Shown: positions 1 through 11,780, counted from the stretch's first letter. The stretch: DNA of 64,000 bases from Chinchilla lanigera (GCF_000276665.1 NW_004955472.1:5070983-5134982); one strand, 5' to 3'. Numbers and translations: made by a program. The notes: a model not told the origin generated them from the sequence alone.

Positions 1-23
1 TATATATATATATATATATATAT
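1..23. repeat. (TA)n microsatellite at window edge
   Basis: Uninterrupted TA dinucleotides open the window, and the tract probably continues to the left. Confidence 0.95.
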
Positions 24-1192
24 GTACTCCAACAGTACTATGTGGAAAGAGGTAAAAATGGAAAATAATATTCCTGTAATTACTTATTTGCTTAATAAAA
101 ACAGGGCACATGTGCAGTTCTTTAGTATAACTGAAAAAAATAGCGATCAGTTAGTACAATTTTGATCAATTAACACACAATTGTGAACAGTTCACACAAT
201 CAGTTCAGTACTCGGCACTTCAGAGGTCTGGTTCTCTTACTGGGAATCTGATGGTGAAGAAAATTGCTTACATTTCACTTTTCAGATATACAAACAGCAG
301 ATAAGTGGCCGAGGTCTCCCGTGCTGTGCACAAAGGAAGGGTAGCTGGGGACCTGCAACTGCTCCAGTCATAGGCTTTGTCCTACAGAGAGGACCTGGCA
401 TGCTCAGGTTGTCAGTACAGCCCATATTACTGTGTGATAAATATACAAAAGCAATTATTTCAGTAGTGCAGAATGACACGTAATGCAGAATAAACAAAAT
501 TTTATAAAAATTGTTAATTTTTAATACAATATAAATTTTGTCATGTCGAAAGCTTTAAGATGTCCACTTAGTTGTTTTAAATTGACCCCAAACCATGCTG
601 TTAATGATCTTTAAAAATCAAAATAATCATTTGTATGCTGTGAAATTTGTACTGAATTTTCCTATCCTTAAGTCAAAGCTCACAATTCTGGTTGGAAATC
701 AGTAGGCAAAATTTTCAGAGTTAACACTTAAAATACTTTGAACTTGGAGCAACAGATATACTCACCTGGTTGCAGTTATTTTAGTAATGTATAGTTTTAA
801 AAGAAAAAACATCAATGTAATGATGAATAATTATGGAATGGCATCTATTTGGCAAATGGAGTTCTGTGCCTTTGCAACGAGTATTTTGGATTGATTGTCT
901 CTACGGTACAAATATTCTCTAATTACTACTAATTTGCAATTTTTCTGTTTTTAACTTAATCATAATACCTGTCAGTTTCTTCTGCGCAATACGGAAACCA
1001 TTTCCACTATATTCATTACCTATTGCTGGATAACAGGCTTTTAATAGCCTCAAGTAATTTATGCTTTTTTATTTGTCAAAATAAAAGGTGGCCAATAGCT
1101 TATTTGTATTTGTTTAATTTATGTTACATAGTTTTCCACAGCAGTGAATTTTTTTTAAAGACCAGTTTACTATTTTCTTCTGCTTTAAAACC
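24..1192. other. AT-rich unassigned sequence
   Basis: I see no repeat family, exon or RNA gene that I can support. Short open frames here (for example 282-497 minus) have no recognisable domain and look like chance frames. Confidence 0.5.
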
Positions 1193-1224
1193 AGTAATTA
1201 GCTGGTTTAGTAATTAGCTGGTTT
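1193..1224. repeat. 16-bp perfect tandem duplication
   Basis: The unit AGTAATTAGCTGGTTT occurs twice head to tail (1193-1208 and 1209-1224). It sits at the outer edge of the left inverted repeat arm, and a single diverged copy lies at the matching edge of the right arm. The duplication therefore probably happened after the arms formed. Confidence 0.9.
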
Positions 1225-1338
1225 ATAATACTCTTCATGAATCTGTACCTCTCCTACAAACAATAAAATGGCACACAAAACAGTGACTATCTTCATTTCA
1301 ACCAGAAAGTAACATACAGTATATGGGGTTCAGTTGAA
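1208..1338 (+). repeat. Inverted repeat, left arm (~130 bp)
   Basis: This segment matches the reverse complement of 2131-2260 along its length with scattered substitutions. Shared blocks include ATACTCTTCATGAAT, GTACCTCTCCTACAAACAAT and GGGGTTCAGTTGA. The arms flank about 790 bp. Identity looks roughly 85-90% by eye. The family is not recognised. A transcript through both arms could fold into a long imperfect hairpin (inference). Confidence 0.85.
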
Positions 1339-2130
1339 AGATTAAGTAAAGTGGTCTGCTTTAAAACTGGTCTTCTTCAGACCATTTACCATTTTCTTCT
1401 GCTTTAAAAAGCATGTGAATTCGATGCTTTTGTTTTGTTATTTGTTTATTTTTAATTATGATAATCTTGTGCACTTGTAGCATATGTGACTGGGCCTATT
1501 CACAGATCTGGAAGTTCCTACAATAGCCGTCTCCAAATATCTCTGTATGTGATTACTACTAAGAGTAAGCCTTTAATACGCACATATAAGGCTCACCCAT
1601 TGTCATAAATCAGAATTGTCTTCATAACAATCATTGCATGAAATGAATATTAATGACTAGAAAACAAATACAGAGTGAGATTTTTCTTTTATTGAAACGT
1701 GTGTGTGTGTGTGTGTGTGTGTGAAAATATAGGGTTTAACGCTATGAATGATTAATTGCATAGGAAGAGTGAAGTAGCTTATGGTAAATGCCACACAACT
1801 AGAAATAATGATGTTTTGAAGACTATTTAATCAAGCAATAGTTCTCACAATCTATTCATATAAATATTTATGTTAAAGTAGCACATATCAATATATTTGG
1901 GACATGTCCTAGTGCTTATTGTAAAATATATTTTTGTATGCTTTGTAGTATTCTTATCTCCATGTTTATTTATGTTTACTGCTTCATTCTTGAGAACAGT
2001 ATTATAACTCATCATAGTTTAGAAAGAAAAGGAATATTTTCCTGTCCAACTATTGTTAAGGAACTCCTGCTTTAGTTATCCAAATACCATTTCCACTGAG
2101 GTCATTTTCTGTTTTCTCCTAAATACTCTA
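1339..2130. other. Spacer between inverted repeat arms
   Basis: The spacer is AT-rich. Near its left end it holds a direct repeat of an ATTTTCTTCTGCTTTAAAA-like block (copies around 1161-1190 and 1381-1409). It also contains the GT tract at 1699-1723. No coding signal is visible. Confidence 0.6.
1699..1723. repeat. (GT)12 microsatellite
   Basis: Perfect GT dinucleotide run. Confidence 0.98.
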
Positions 2131-2260
2131 TCAACTGAACCCCGCATATTGTATATTACTTTCTGATTGCAATGAAGATAGTCACGTTTTTGTGTGTCAT
2201 TTCATTGTTTGTAGGAGAGGTACAAATTCATGAAGAGTATTACAAAGCAGCTAATTACTA
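2131..2260 (-). repeat. Inverted repeat, right arm (~130 bp)
   Basis: Reverse-complement partner of 1208-1338. The match runs from TCAACTGAACCCC at the inner edge to CAGCTAATTACTA at the outer edge. This arm lacks the 16-bp tandem duplication present at the edge of the left arm. Confidence 0.85.
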
Positions 2261-2687
2261 ATAATTAAATTAGTTTAATATCTATTTTCAGCATTTCAAA
2301 CAATGTGTATGTGTTAACTTAGCATTTGATTAATCACTTTAATTTCAAAAGTAATTATAAGGGAGACAATTTTTACTCAATTTTGTCATAAATCCAAGAA
2401 GCATTAGGAGTAGCAAAATAAAGACAGAGCATCTGGCATGAGTTTGCTATCATCCAGATTTTCAAGATCACGCTTCAAATTCTAGTCTGATTAGGAATAT
2501 GTAAATCACATAAGAATTTACATAAATAGGTTGTATTCTTTCAGGGCTAAAGCCCACAGAATACATTTATTCACTCATTCAAATCGTTAAGCATACTTAG
2601 GTACTGCAGTACATGTAATAATACACCAGCGAAAGCAGATTTATTTGTTATCTTTGTTAAATTTGCAGTATAGAACAAGAACCAGGT

Positions 2688-2772
2688 GGGCTGAGGATAC
2701 AGCTCAGTGGCACAAGTGTTCGCCCGGCAAACTCAAATTCCTGAGTTCGATTCCCAGTACCACAAAAAAAAA
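2688..2772 (+). mobile_element. ID-type SINE (tRNA-derived), plus strand
   Basis: The body begins GGGCTGAGGATACAGCTCAG, has a B-box-like GAGTTCGATTCCCAG, and ends in CAGTACCAC plus an A tract. This is the layout of rodent ID SINEs: a tRNA-like pol III promoter followed by an A tail. The middle carries several substitutions, so it is not a fresh copy. Confidence 0.9.
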
Positions 2773-4844
2773 TCATTATCTAAACAAAGATTTTAGCAAC
2801 TTTCACTTGAGAAATTATTGCGTTTTTTATCAGTAAATGTTCTGAGAAATGAATGGAGGATGATGCCCAGATCAAAGCCTCTCGGCCAAGAAAATAATTA
2901 GAATGTAGTAGGTTGAGAGGTTAAGTGACTAAAATTACCCCATAGTCAGCTGTAGTTCTGATATTTTACACACATCAGCTGTTGTCATTTTTGGTTTTCT
3001 TTTGTTTTTACCCTTAAATTAGTATCATTTTTTCCCATGTCAATAATAGAGGAGTTAATGGAAGTCTTACTATGCACGTATGAGGAAAAGTTGTATTACT
3101 AGCCATTTTGCGGGAGCTGAGAGAAAGTTGGCTCCAAAAAAATAGTCAAATCATTGAGTTCTGGGACTATAAATTTTATATAATAAATGTATTCTTTATG
3201 TTTAGTTTAAAATATATACCTTATGATTGTATTTCCAGTCTATGCATAGTAGAGGCCTATGATCTCAATAACCAGGCAATACTCTTGCTATATGAAGATT
3301 TGACTATGATACAGTAAATTTAATTCAAGGAATATTATCTGCTTTCTTTGTAGAACACAACTATAAAATGTTCTAGCGACAAAGTTACAGTTATTTTTAA
3401 AATTCTACATTGGCTTCCTAGATTCCTAAGGAATTCAAGGAATATGATTACTTTAGATAACCATAAATAAAATATTATTTTCCCCTTGTCCATATTCATG
3501 AGCTCTCTGGACTCAGGATGAACTCCTCGGGGAGTACTTGTGCAGCCCAGGAATAACACCTGAGTAGGTGCAAAGAAAGGAGCAGCTATTAAGCCTTAAG
3601 AGGTCATCAATATATCAACAAATTTTCTGAGATAGGGTGTTATTTTACCATAAATAAATACTTCATTTAGAGAACAATGTAAGTTCATTTGAAATTATAA
3701 TACTCCTCTCCATATGGATCGTTAGTGACAAATACAAAATACCAAAAATTCTAGAACTATTGAAAACAAATTCTGAAAAGCATAGATTATATTAATGTGA
3801 AATGAAGACAGATGTAAAGATTCTGGTCCTTATTAGAAACAACATTAGCAAAGGCAAATAGGGTGTATTTGTGCCTTTACAATTGGCAAAAGAAATTTCC
3901 TTGATGTGCTTCTTAATTGGAGTTTCTTCCACTTCTGCTACCATGTTTTTCACCTGTGGATTTCTTAGCCTTTAATGATTGAAATACTGTGTGCTCATGA
4001 TTGGCCCTGCTTCAGAGGGAGAGACTGCCGTGCTTAGACAAAAGATTTGCCCAGTCCAGGAGGAAGATAACGCACCAATGAAACTAGCAGAAGCACTTCA
4101 GTATTCCAGGCAAGTCCTGGTCTCCATGAAATACTGAAAATATCAGCTGTACACTTTAAAAAGCTAAATACTCTGATTATTTGCATATACAGAATATGTA
4201 CCAGACAAGACAGAAAGAATTTCTCAGAGCAACAAAAATCAAATTAGCATTTAGTTTCAAATAGAGAGTTTCAGAGAACAAACAGCCTTTACATCTACCT
4301 TTATCTATGAGTTACCATGGTAGGAAACAATGGTATGTTAAAAGCAGAACCCCGGCTGTGACCCCCACACCCCATGAAGACCCACACTGAAGTGGCAGAG
4401 CAGGGTCTGCTGGAGGCAGTAGCCCAGTGGAAGCACTAGAGCCGTGTGTCCTCCAAATCCACAGGCACGCACATTCTGCTTGGTGACAGTGCAGTAGCAT
4501 GGCCGTCATGACATGCTGCAAGGTATCAAGACTTTCAGGAAGGAACAGCTCAAGTAAGAAAATTTCAAGGGCAAGCTTAGATATCATGAATGCTGGAAAA
4601 ATTTCCCTCACACCCACATATGCTTTTCTGGTCAAGGATACTGCCGGCTAAGTTCTAAAATATCTTTGTCTATCTTGAAAATATAAAGAAATAATTTTAC
4701 AAAAATATTAAGTTGTTAACATATGGCAAATGTCAATGGATTTTATTCAATGGATTTTACTAACTGTTGATATCTATATGGCGCTCTGTTAACCCAGTCC
4801 ATACAAGGACAATTGGACTATTACCTATTAACTCTGAGTTATTC
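2773..4844. other. Unassigned sequence
   Basis: No repeat family is recognised with confidence. The segment 4320-4640 is slightly GC-richer and has a 107-codon open frame on the minus strand (4312-4635). It has no motif I can identify and no convincing splice context, so it is not called as a gene. Confidence 0.4.
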
Positions 4845-4979
4845 AAAGTTTAAAGATAATGTTTCTTTTTATTGTTTTTTTCTTTCTCCAGTACCAGGAA
4901 TTGAACTCACAACCTTGCACTTGCCAGGCAAGCTCTGTGCCGCTGAGCTAAATCCACAGCCCTAAAGTTTAAAGATAAT
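4845..4979 (-). mobile_element. ID SINE, minus strand, with 16-bp target duplication
   Basis: The element body lies at 4861-4963. It reads on the plus strand from a T-rich tail through CCAGTACCAGGAATTGAACT to GCTGAGCTAAATCCACAGCC, the reverse of the ID layout. It is flanked by a perfect 16-bp direct repeat AAAGTTTAAAGATAAT (4845-4860 and 4964-4979), the signature of L1-mediated retroposition. Confidence 0.96.
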
Positions 4980-5003
4980 AAGGGCTAAAATTTCAGCATA
5001 AAC

Positions 5004-5164
5004 AGAGCAGGATGGCACATACCTGTTATCCCAACTCTCAGTTTCTGAGCCAGTAGTATTGCTGTGAGTTTGAGGCCTGCTTGGGCTACATAATGAGTTC
5101 AGGGCCAGTCTGAATTACAGAGCAAGACCATGTCTCAAAAAGCCAAAAATAAAGAAATAAATCA
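5004..5164 (+). mobile_element. B1-type (7SL-derived) SINE, plus strand
   Basis: The order of blocks matches a diverged monomeric B1: a GGATGGCACATACCTGTTAT-like start, then GTGAGTTTGAGGCCTGCTTGG, CTACATAATGAGTTC, and GACCATGTCTCAAAAA with an A-rich tail. It lies just downstream of the ID element at 4861-4963. Confidence 0.85.
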
Positions 5165-5514
5165 ATTCAATGAAAGTGCAGCACAGCATTCCCAAAGTAT
5201 TAAACACAGTATCATCCTATACTAAGTGTAGAAACAGGTACCGCAGGACAATTTCAACAGATAAACAAATCTTTGAGCTGCAACATGAAAGGTGAACTAG
5301 TTTCTCCACAACCAAGGGTGATCATTTTAGAAAAATGCAGCAATGTTTATATGACATAGAAAAAGGTAAAGTTATGATATAATCACATATTACTGAATAT
5401 TGATCTTGCAGTGTGAATGTTCTTTTCCTCTCCCAGTCAGTTCCCACTGGAGTAGAATGAGAACAGTGGCCCCTGTAACATAAAAAATGCTAGAAGAAAG
5501 AAAATTCTATGCGC

Positions 5515-5562
5515 AAGGACCTAGGTTCAATCCCCAGCACCCTCCCCCCCACACACACAAAG
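5515..5562 (+). mobile_element. Remnant of a tRNA-derived SINE
   Basis: Only the 3' part is recognisable: GCGCAAGGACCTAGGTTCAA, then CCCCAGCACC and a C/CA-rich tail. The 5' half cannot be seen. Confidence 0.6.
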
Positions 5563-5575
5563 TCTATAAAGGAAA

Positions 5576-7072
5576 CCACGTTTCTTATTCTTCCAACGCA
5601 CTGGTCAGTCCTAGCTCATGAAGAAAAAAAACCTGGTTTAGATACTAATGGCATTTAACAATATCATACACAGCTAATCCAGATTCAGAAATATGTTTTA
5701 CTTTTAACTTTCTGAAATATTATCTCATAATTGAAAAGACAAGAAAAAAAAAAGAGTTTACACAGCTATTAAAAGACAGAGAAGCATGTTCAGAACTTAC
5801 TAATATTTTTCCTTTACTCCAGTACAGGTAGCACTTTCTCTTAACACCATACACAATTCAACATGGGCTGCTCTTGAATTTGTAAAGGCAATGAAAAGAA
5901 CTATATAGGCTTCTCATTAGGGCATATATGGCTTCTTGATTAAGATGGATCTTGCTGGAAATTCCATTTTCTGCTGACAGCCTTGCACGGCAGACTAATT
6001 GCTGGCTATACAGGTTGTCCTCATTATGCTACACCTACCAACCCCTGGGGAAATGTTGCTTTCCTAGTTACTATGCTGCTTAATGGTGATTTTTTTAAAA
6101 AACGCTACCATTGATTTGTACAGGTTTTGTAATTTGTGTTCTTCCTATTTGTATTCTCCTCCTCTTCAGATTCTTAATGTGTGTTTTATGCCTTATCATT
6201 GAGTGGAGTCACGATCCTAGGGCTATTGGATAAACTCAAGATGTTTAATTGTTGACCTTGCTGAATCCTACTGTGTAAAATCTAGCTGTCCGTAGAATAA
6301 AACCAGAGTTGTGCAAAAGAGCACAGATTATATATAATTATAGACAGTAGCTTTCAGGGGAAATAAATCTGAACTCCTAGGGTCCATAAGATTGACTGAG
6401 ACCTCCCTTCTAGAAAGATGGTATTGTATTCATAAAAAATAAAGGATTAATTGCATAATCTAGCAGCGCCTATGATAGATAAGTTTAATCAGTTGATTGC
6501 AGAATGAAGAGTATACACTTAATTTTTAATATTATTTGAGAAAAACTTTAAAGCATTCAAAGTTGATCATGTGGAAATAAAATACATTTTATACATATAA
6601 AAATGGCATTTTCTTTATCTGTATGATACCTAAACAAGAAATAAACAATAATTATGAATTAGTTTTCACCATGGATATCATGAAATAGATAAGAAAAGCC
6701 AGCTTCAAGAAAGAAAGTAGGAACAGGAAACAATATTAATAGGCTGCAAATAAAATAATTGTATCAAGAATATCTATTCATATCTCTTATGGTTCTCTTT
6801 GTATAAAAATACTGTACCTGGAAAACATTGAACTAACTATATTTGCACAACAGTACACATATTTTAAGTAGTTTTCAAAGTTTATGCTTTTAGTCTTCCC
6901 TCAATATATATATTCTCTATTTCTTCAGAAGTTTTTCTCATGACAAGACATACACACATATTATTTAGGCAGGCTGCATAGTGCCAAGAGCTAATGCTAT
7001 AGTTTTTTACTTAATTTTAATTTTAGGATGATTTTTTAAAAATTAAAACAAATATGAAAATAGCAGGGCAAC
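5576..7072. other. AT-rich unassigned sequence
   Basis: No supported gene or named repeat. A weak MIR-like resemblance near 5690-5850 was too degraded to call. Confidence 0.4.
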
Positions 7073-7506
7073 CCACTGGAGTCCTCTTCTGTCCCTCTCT
7101 CAGACAGAAGCTTTCTTTCCCCCAATAAATACATTCTGCTGTTAACTTCTGGTGTTCCTAAAATTCATTCTTCAGTTTTAGAGGACATGAACTTGTCCCA
7201 GATATCTTTCAGGTTGGGAGTTTTGTTCCCCTATATCATGTAGAGGTCTTCCACCAAGATCACAGGTAAGAGTTTGCTTTTGATTCATAAACTCTGGACT
7301 GGGGCTCATTTAGGTACGTAGTTTTGTCCCACCTCATGCCCACCTTGTGATATCCCTTTTTTCCCCCACCTTGGACCCACCTCACCTCATGGTTTTGCTC
7401 TATAAAATCCCTAAGAAATGCAGGGTCCTTGGCAATACACTCGTGTCCCTTTCTGTCTCTCTCTTGGACAGAAGCTTTCTTTCCTCCAATAAATATACTC
7501 CACTCA
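7073..7506 (+). mobile_element. Endogenous retrovirus-type LTR with duplicated R-like segment
   Basis: Two direct repeats about 365 bp apart (around 7073-7146 and 7438-7505) each contain GACAGAAGCTTTCTTTCC followed by an AATAAA signal. The stretch before the second copy is C/T-rich and holds a TATAAAA box at about 7401. TATA box, CT-rich segment and AATAAA are the U3-R layout of a retroviral LTR. The first copy may be the R/U5 remnant of a neighbouring LTR. No retroviral genes are present. The family is not identified. Confidence 0.6.
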
Positions 7507-7649
7507 TAAAATAATTACACCCTTTTTGTATTTTCTTCTCAGCACATAGAATCTAAAAAAGAAAAAAACTCAGATTGTGCTGAAATAAATAAAAAACAAT
7601 ATTCTTAGATAAAGCTACTAAATTAATGGGGTGCTCTAGCTGATAATAA

Positions 7650-7800
7650 ATAGCAATTATAATAAAAAACAATTGTAGAATGATAAAATTGTAGATAAAG
7701 GTAATAAAATTATAGATAAAAATAATAAAGATAATGTAGATAATAAAGATAATAAAATAATAAAATTGTAGATAGTACAAAACAATTGTAGAAAATTATA
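7650..7800. repeat. Degenerate AT-rich tandem repeat
   Basis: Imperfect units of the type ATAATAAAATTGTAGATAA recur several times. An open frame on the minus strand here is only the translation of this low-complexity repeat. Confidence 0.8.
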
Positions 7801-9395
7801 ATAATAAGATTATTTTTAACTACATGATTAATGCTTATTGACAAATACCAACTGTCATTGGCATTTAAATAGCAATATAGCACTGCATTTCCCTATTTTC
7901 AGTGACAAAGGGCTTAGAAAACTGCTGTACTATTGTAGGCTTTCATAAAATCGTGATGAATATCTCTTGCTCAGAAGGTCTCTTGCAGTGTTCGTTGTCA
8001 GTAAGAGACAGAAAAGGATCTCTCTGTCCGTTCCTTGACAAAGAAGAAAATCTAGGTAAGTGGTGAGTCAGTGATTAGGTAGCTGGGGCTCTGTCAGGCT
8101 CCTGGTGTGCTCTGACACTCCGTTTGTACAGCCAGCTTCCCAGAATGTCTCATCACCACACGGCAGACATAGAGGGTATAGTTCAGTGCTGTCCTCCACT
8201 CTTTTGTTCGTTTAACAAAGCATGTTGTGCGCTCAGGATATTCACTGTGTTCTGAGTGTACCAAAACGCAAGGGAACAGCCTGCCTTCGAGAAACTCGGT
8301 ATATTCTGAGAGGGGGAAACCATCTTACGTGAACAGATGGCATAACAGAGCGTATGTGTAAAGGAGAGAAGGCGTCGAAGGACTCTGATCAATGAATGTA
8401 GTTGGGAGCACACACTACTGCAGGTATTCTAACAGGCGTACTTTAATAAAAGAGATTGCTAAGATTATTGGAGAACCACTAGAGCAAACACAAACACTAA
8501 GGTACTGTAGTAGCAGTTACACATATGAGGCTGCTAACCCCTTAGATCCAGCTAAGAAAGGAAAGAGTTTGAAATTATTAAAGTTTAAAAGCCCTGAGGA
8601 AAAGATTCTGTGGATCTCGATCTGCGACTTTAAGGAGGAGGCACTGCTCATCTGTTACACCTGAGCTCAAAGGAAAGGCATTGTAGATCTGCAAACCAGA
8701 TGAATGAATACATTTATATTTGGGGGTTGAAAATGAAGGTTATAGTCACCATCAGGGAAGTGCTAATTTAGATAATAAGCATACAATCTTTGGGTGTATA
8801 TTTTGAAAAAAGATATCACATAAAAGTATGAAAACCTTACTGAGACATTATCCCCATGTGGGAAAAGAAAAAGAAACAGGGAAACGTGAAGATAGACCAG
8901 ATCAAAGACATGAGTGCATTTCAAAGAGCTGCGCTGCGTGGAGCCAGTGTGAGGAGAGCATTTCAAAGTTAGAAGCCTGTTCAGTTCTTACAGTTGTCAG
9001 CAACCCGTCAAAGGCATGAAGTATAGAAAATGTGGTCTATTTTGTCTAAGCGGAGATGATTTAATCTCTCAGAGATCAATTTCTGTAGAATCCAAAGTGC
9101 AAAGCATTGTGCTCCAAAGGCTGTTGAAAAAAAATGGAAGATTTTAGCATTTTAAAGAAGCAAGAAAATATGGCAATTCTCAACAAAGCTATTTTCATAT
9201 TTAGAATGCCAAAGTTTAAGAATGGACTTTCTACTGTAACTTTAAAGAAATAATAACCTACACTCTATGGATATCTCAGTAAGTCCCTTATAGTCCAGTG
9301 CTCACTACTTAGCATAGATATTTTCACTCAAGCCTCACATTTTGAAATAGAAGTTATGCTACTTTAACACACCAGCTCTATGAGATAAAGCAACA
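7801..9395. other. Unassigned sequence
   Basis: Around 8100-8400 CpG dinucleotides are more frequent than in the surroundings, and an 8392-8664 plus-strand frame of 90 codons is open. I recognise no domain and no spliced context. The segment 8200-8320 faintly recalls an old mammal-wide repeat but is not assignable by eye. Confidence 0.35.
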
Positions 9396-9739
9396 TGATC
9401 AGAGTAATATATGGGAGATGTTTCTCCTGAAGAGGGGACTGGATCAGGGGGTCCTATGTTCCTTAGTGGATTAATCCATGATGCTCAGATCCAAATGTAT
9501 TGTTCAGATGTTGAGCACAGCTAATGGAGGTGGATCACAGGGCGCGTAGCTCTTTCGAGCACCTCTGTGTTCTGCTTCATGGCTGCCATGAAGTGACCAG
9601 TTTTGCTGCACTCTGCCTTTTGAGCTCTCCTGCCCTGGAACCGTCTACCAGTGCACGAACTCCTCTGGTACCATGAACTCTCTTTTAGACTGTGAGAGTC
9701 AGGTATTTTGCCTCAGCAATTGGAAAGCTGACAAATACA
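9396..9739 (+). mobile_element. Solo MaLR-type LTR, plus strand
   Basis: The segment begins TGATCAG, has the GGATTAATCCATGATG-like block, a TTCTGCTTCATGGCTGCCAT block and ends GAAAGCTGACAAATACA. These are landmarks of ERVL-MaLR LTRs in that order. At about 344 bp it has the usual LTR length. No internal region adjoins it, so it looks like a solo LTR left by recombination. Confidence 0.75.
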
Positions 9740-9749
9740 GTGTTAAGAT

Positions 9750-10440
9750 TTGCCTGTTTCCCCTTTCTTTTTTGTATTTTATTTTTTAAGATTTTAACTA
9801 TGTCCATATATTGACTTTTATTCATTATGAATTGTCCCGCTTTATGCTCATATTATTTTGACATTATGTACATATTAACATTGACAAAACAACCCATATA
9901 TTGTCTATTTTTCCACACTTTCCTTTGCTTACTTCTGTTGCTATATTTCAAATTAATCTCTCTTAGCATGCTGATGGAACGATATATTTTATTTCTTCTA
10001 ATGTTTAGTTTTCATAAGACTGTTCAGTCAATTTACAGACAGTAGAATTACTGGCAATATTTTGAATTTCTATTTTCCACATTTCCAGTATTTCCTTTCC
10101 TCTGTGTATCTTTCCTTATTCTTAAACTGTTATCATTTTCCTTCAGCATTGCAAATCTCCATGTATCTATAATTCTGACAGGTACAAATTCTCTGAGTTC
10201 TTGTTGATCTGACAGAAGATTTTTCCTTCATTTTTCAAGAATATTTTCATAGGGGGGCTGGGGATTTAGCTCAGTGGCACAGTGCCTGCCTGGCAAGTGC
10301 AAGGTCATGAGTTTGATTCCTGGTAACAGAAGAAAAACAAAAACAAAAATGAACAAACAAAGAAAGAGAATAGTTTCATGGGTATCCCATGATACTGAAT
10401 AAAATCAGTCTTCATATTATATTATTTTGAATATAATGAA
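9750..10440 (-). mobile_element. Old L1 fragment, minus strand
   Basis: The stretch before and after the ID insertion (for example 10178-10250) reads like the reverse strand of ancient mammalian L1: ACAAATTCTCTGAGTTCTTG, then TTCCTTCATTTTTCAAGAAT. The left part (9750-10130) is more diverged and its inclusion is tentative. Confidence 0.55.
10238..10379 (+). mobile_element. ID SINE, plus strand, with imperfect target duplication
   Basis: The body at about 10251-10340 is close to the ID layout (GGGCTGGGGATTTAGCTCAG, then GGCAAGTGCAAGGTCATGAG), with a long A-rich tail. Flanks AGAATATTTTCAT (10238-10250) and AGAATAGTTTCAT (10367-10379) differ at one position. The insertion split the older minus-strand L1. 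Confidence 0.95.
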
Positions 10441-11329
10441 TTCATTATCACAGTCAAATAATGTAAGACACACAACTTCTTTAGGGTATTAGCTGTGGTA
10501 TATTAACTGTAAGTAATTTCAAAAAATAAAATATCATTGCTTTCAGTTCACAGTTCACTAAGTAACAAATGAATATCACCGCTATTGACCATTCACACCA
10601 TCTCTTTCAAAGTCATTTACTGATTGTTGTAAATCTCGGTTCAAGTACACTGTGCAAAACAAGTAGTTGTATCTCCTTTTTGTCCTTGTTAAACTCATAC
10701 ATTTTACAAAAATGGATAATTGAGAAAGGGAATTTAGTAAGCAAAGACAGTAGTTTACATAAGAAACCAAACAATACGTTTGAAGTGAAATTTCAATTAA
10801 ACTGAAAAGGAGTAATAGAAGAAATAACTGTTAGAGTATCAACACTACTCTCATTCAAAAAATCATAGCTGTGCAGCCATTAAACAGGAAAGTTTTTAAT
10901 TTATAAATATGCTCATGGCAAAATAGACCCATTAATCTGTGAAAAGATAGGATGACTTGCAGCAGTTTCTTGATTCTTGAATACCAAAATTTTATCTAAA
11001 AATTTTACGAAATATATAAAAGTCACTTTCAGAAAAATACATATACATGTAATTCTCTGTGTAAAGAGATTCAAACAAAATCAAGGATTCAAGGATTCAA
11101 ACAAAAATCAAAGGCCAGTTAAAAATATTTTTTTAAATTTAGAAATATTTTTATTTGTCCAGCAAGCTACTGTCTAGTTTAAACACTATGACTCCCATTC
11201 AGAGCAATATGCACAAATATTTTCATGCACACAATATAAAACCCAAAAGGAATTTTTCAAAATATAACCCAGTGTGGAAAATTCAGACTTAAAAGAATGT
11301 GTTCAAAATATAATGAGAATAAATGCGAC
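10441..11329. other. AT-rich unassigned sequence
   Basis: No gene or named repeat supported. A small GGATTCAA tandem lies near 11080-11100. Confidence 0.4.
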
Positions 11330-11780
11330 GTGTGAACTGCCAAATGTTTAACTTTCAGAAGTGCTAATCTCCACTTCTCCAGCGAACTCGAGGCTTACTG
11401 TAGACTGCTGCACCTGCGGGAACCAGGGTAAAGGTAGCAGAAGGGACCGATCCTTTTAAAAAACAGCACCTCACGTGCTTCAAACAGTAAGATCCTTACC
11501 CCACTTGAGTTGAATATGGGTCATCATTCACAAAATAAACACGTGAAAGTAATTTTAAGAACCCACTTTGCAGTAATAATGCGGGCTGAAATCTGAACAA
11601 CCATGTCGTACCGTAAAGCATTACACACCGGAAGGCCGTGATGCGCTTGACTGCGATTACGAAGTGGCGCAGTTGCATCCCAGGCCTACACGACCACGCT
11701 GGCACTGTGAGGAACACGTGGGTTAGCGTGACTCACGTTACTTCTTCTCGTGAGAAACTCTGAGAGCTCACTCATCTCCA
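11330..11780. promoter_or_regulatory. CpG-containing block with three CACGTG E-boxes (candidate regulatory element)
   Basis: Within an otherwise CpG-poor region this block keeps many CpGs. It contains three perfect CACGTG palindromes at 11472-11477, 11540-11545 and 11715-11720. CACGTG is the core site of Myc/Max, USF, TFE/MITF and CLOCK-type bHLH factors. No repeat family is recognised here, and the minus-strand open frames have no known domain. Regulatory function is inference only. Confidence 0.25.

Noticed and set aside
2688..2772. Functional tRNA gene
   Set aside because: The A- and B-box-like motifs belong to ID SINEs: an A tail follows and no complete cloverleaf with acceptor stem is seen. 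The same applies to the other ID copies.
4312..4635. 107-codon minus-strand frame
   Set aside because: No known motif or supporting context. It may be chance in a slightly GC-richer patch.
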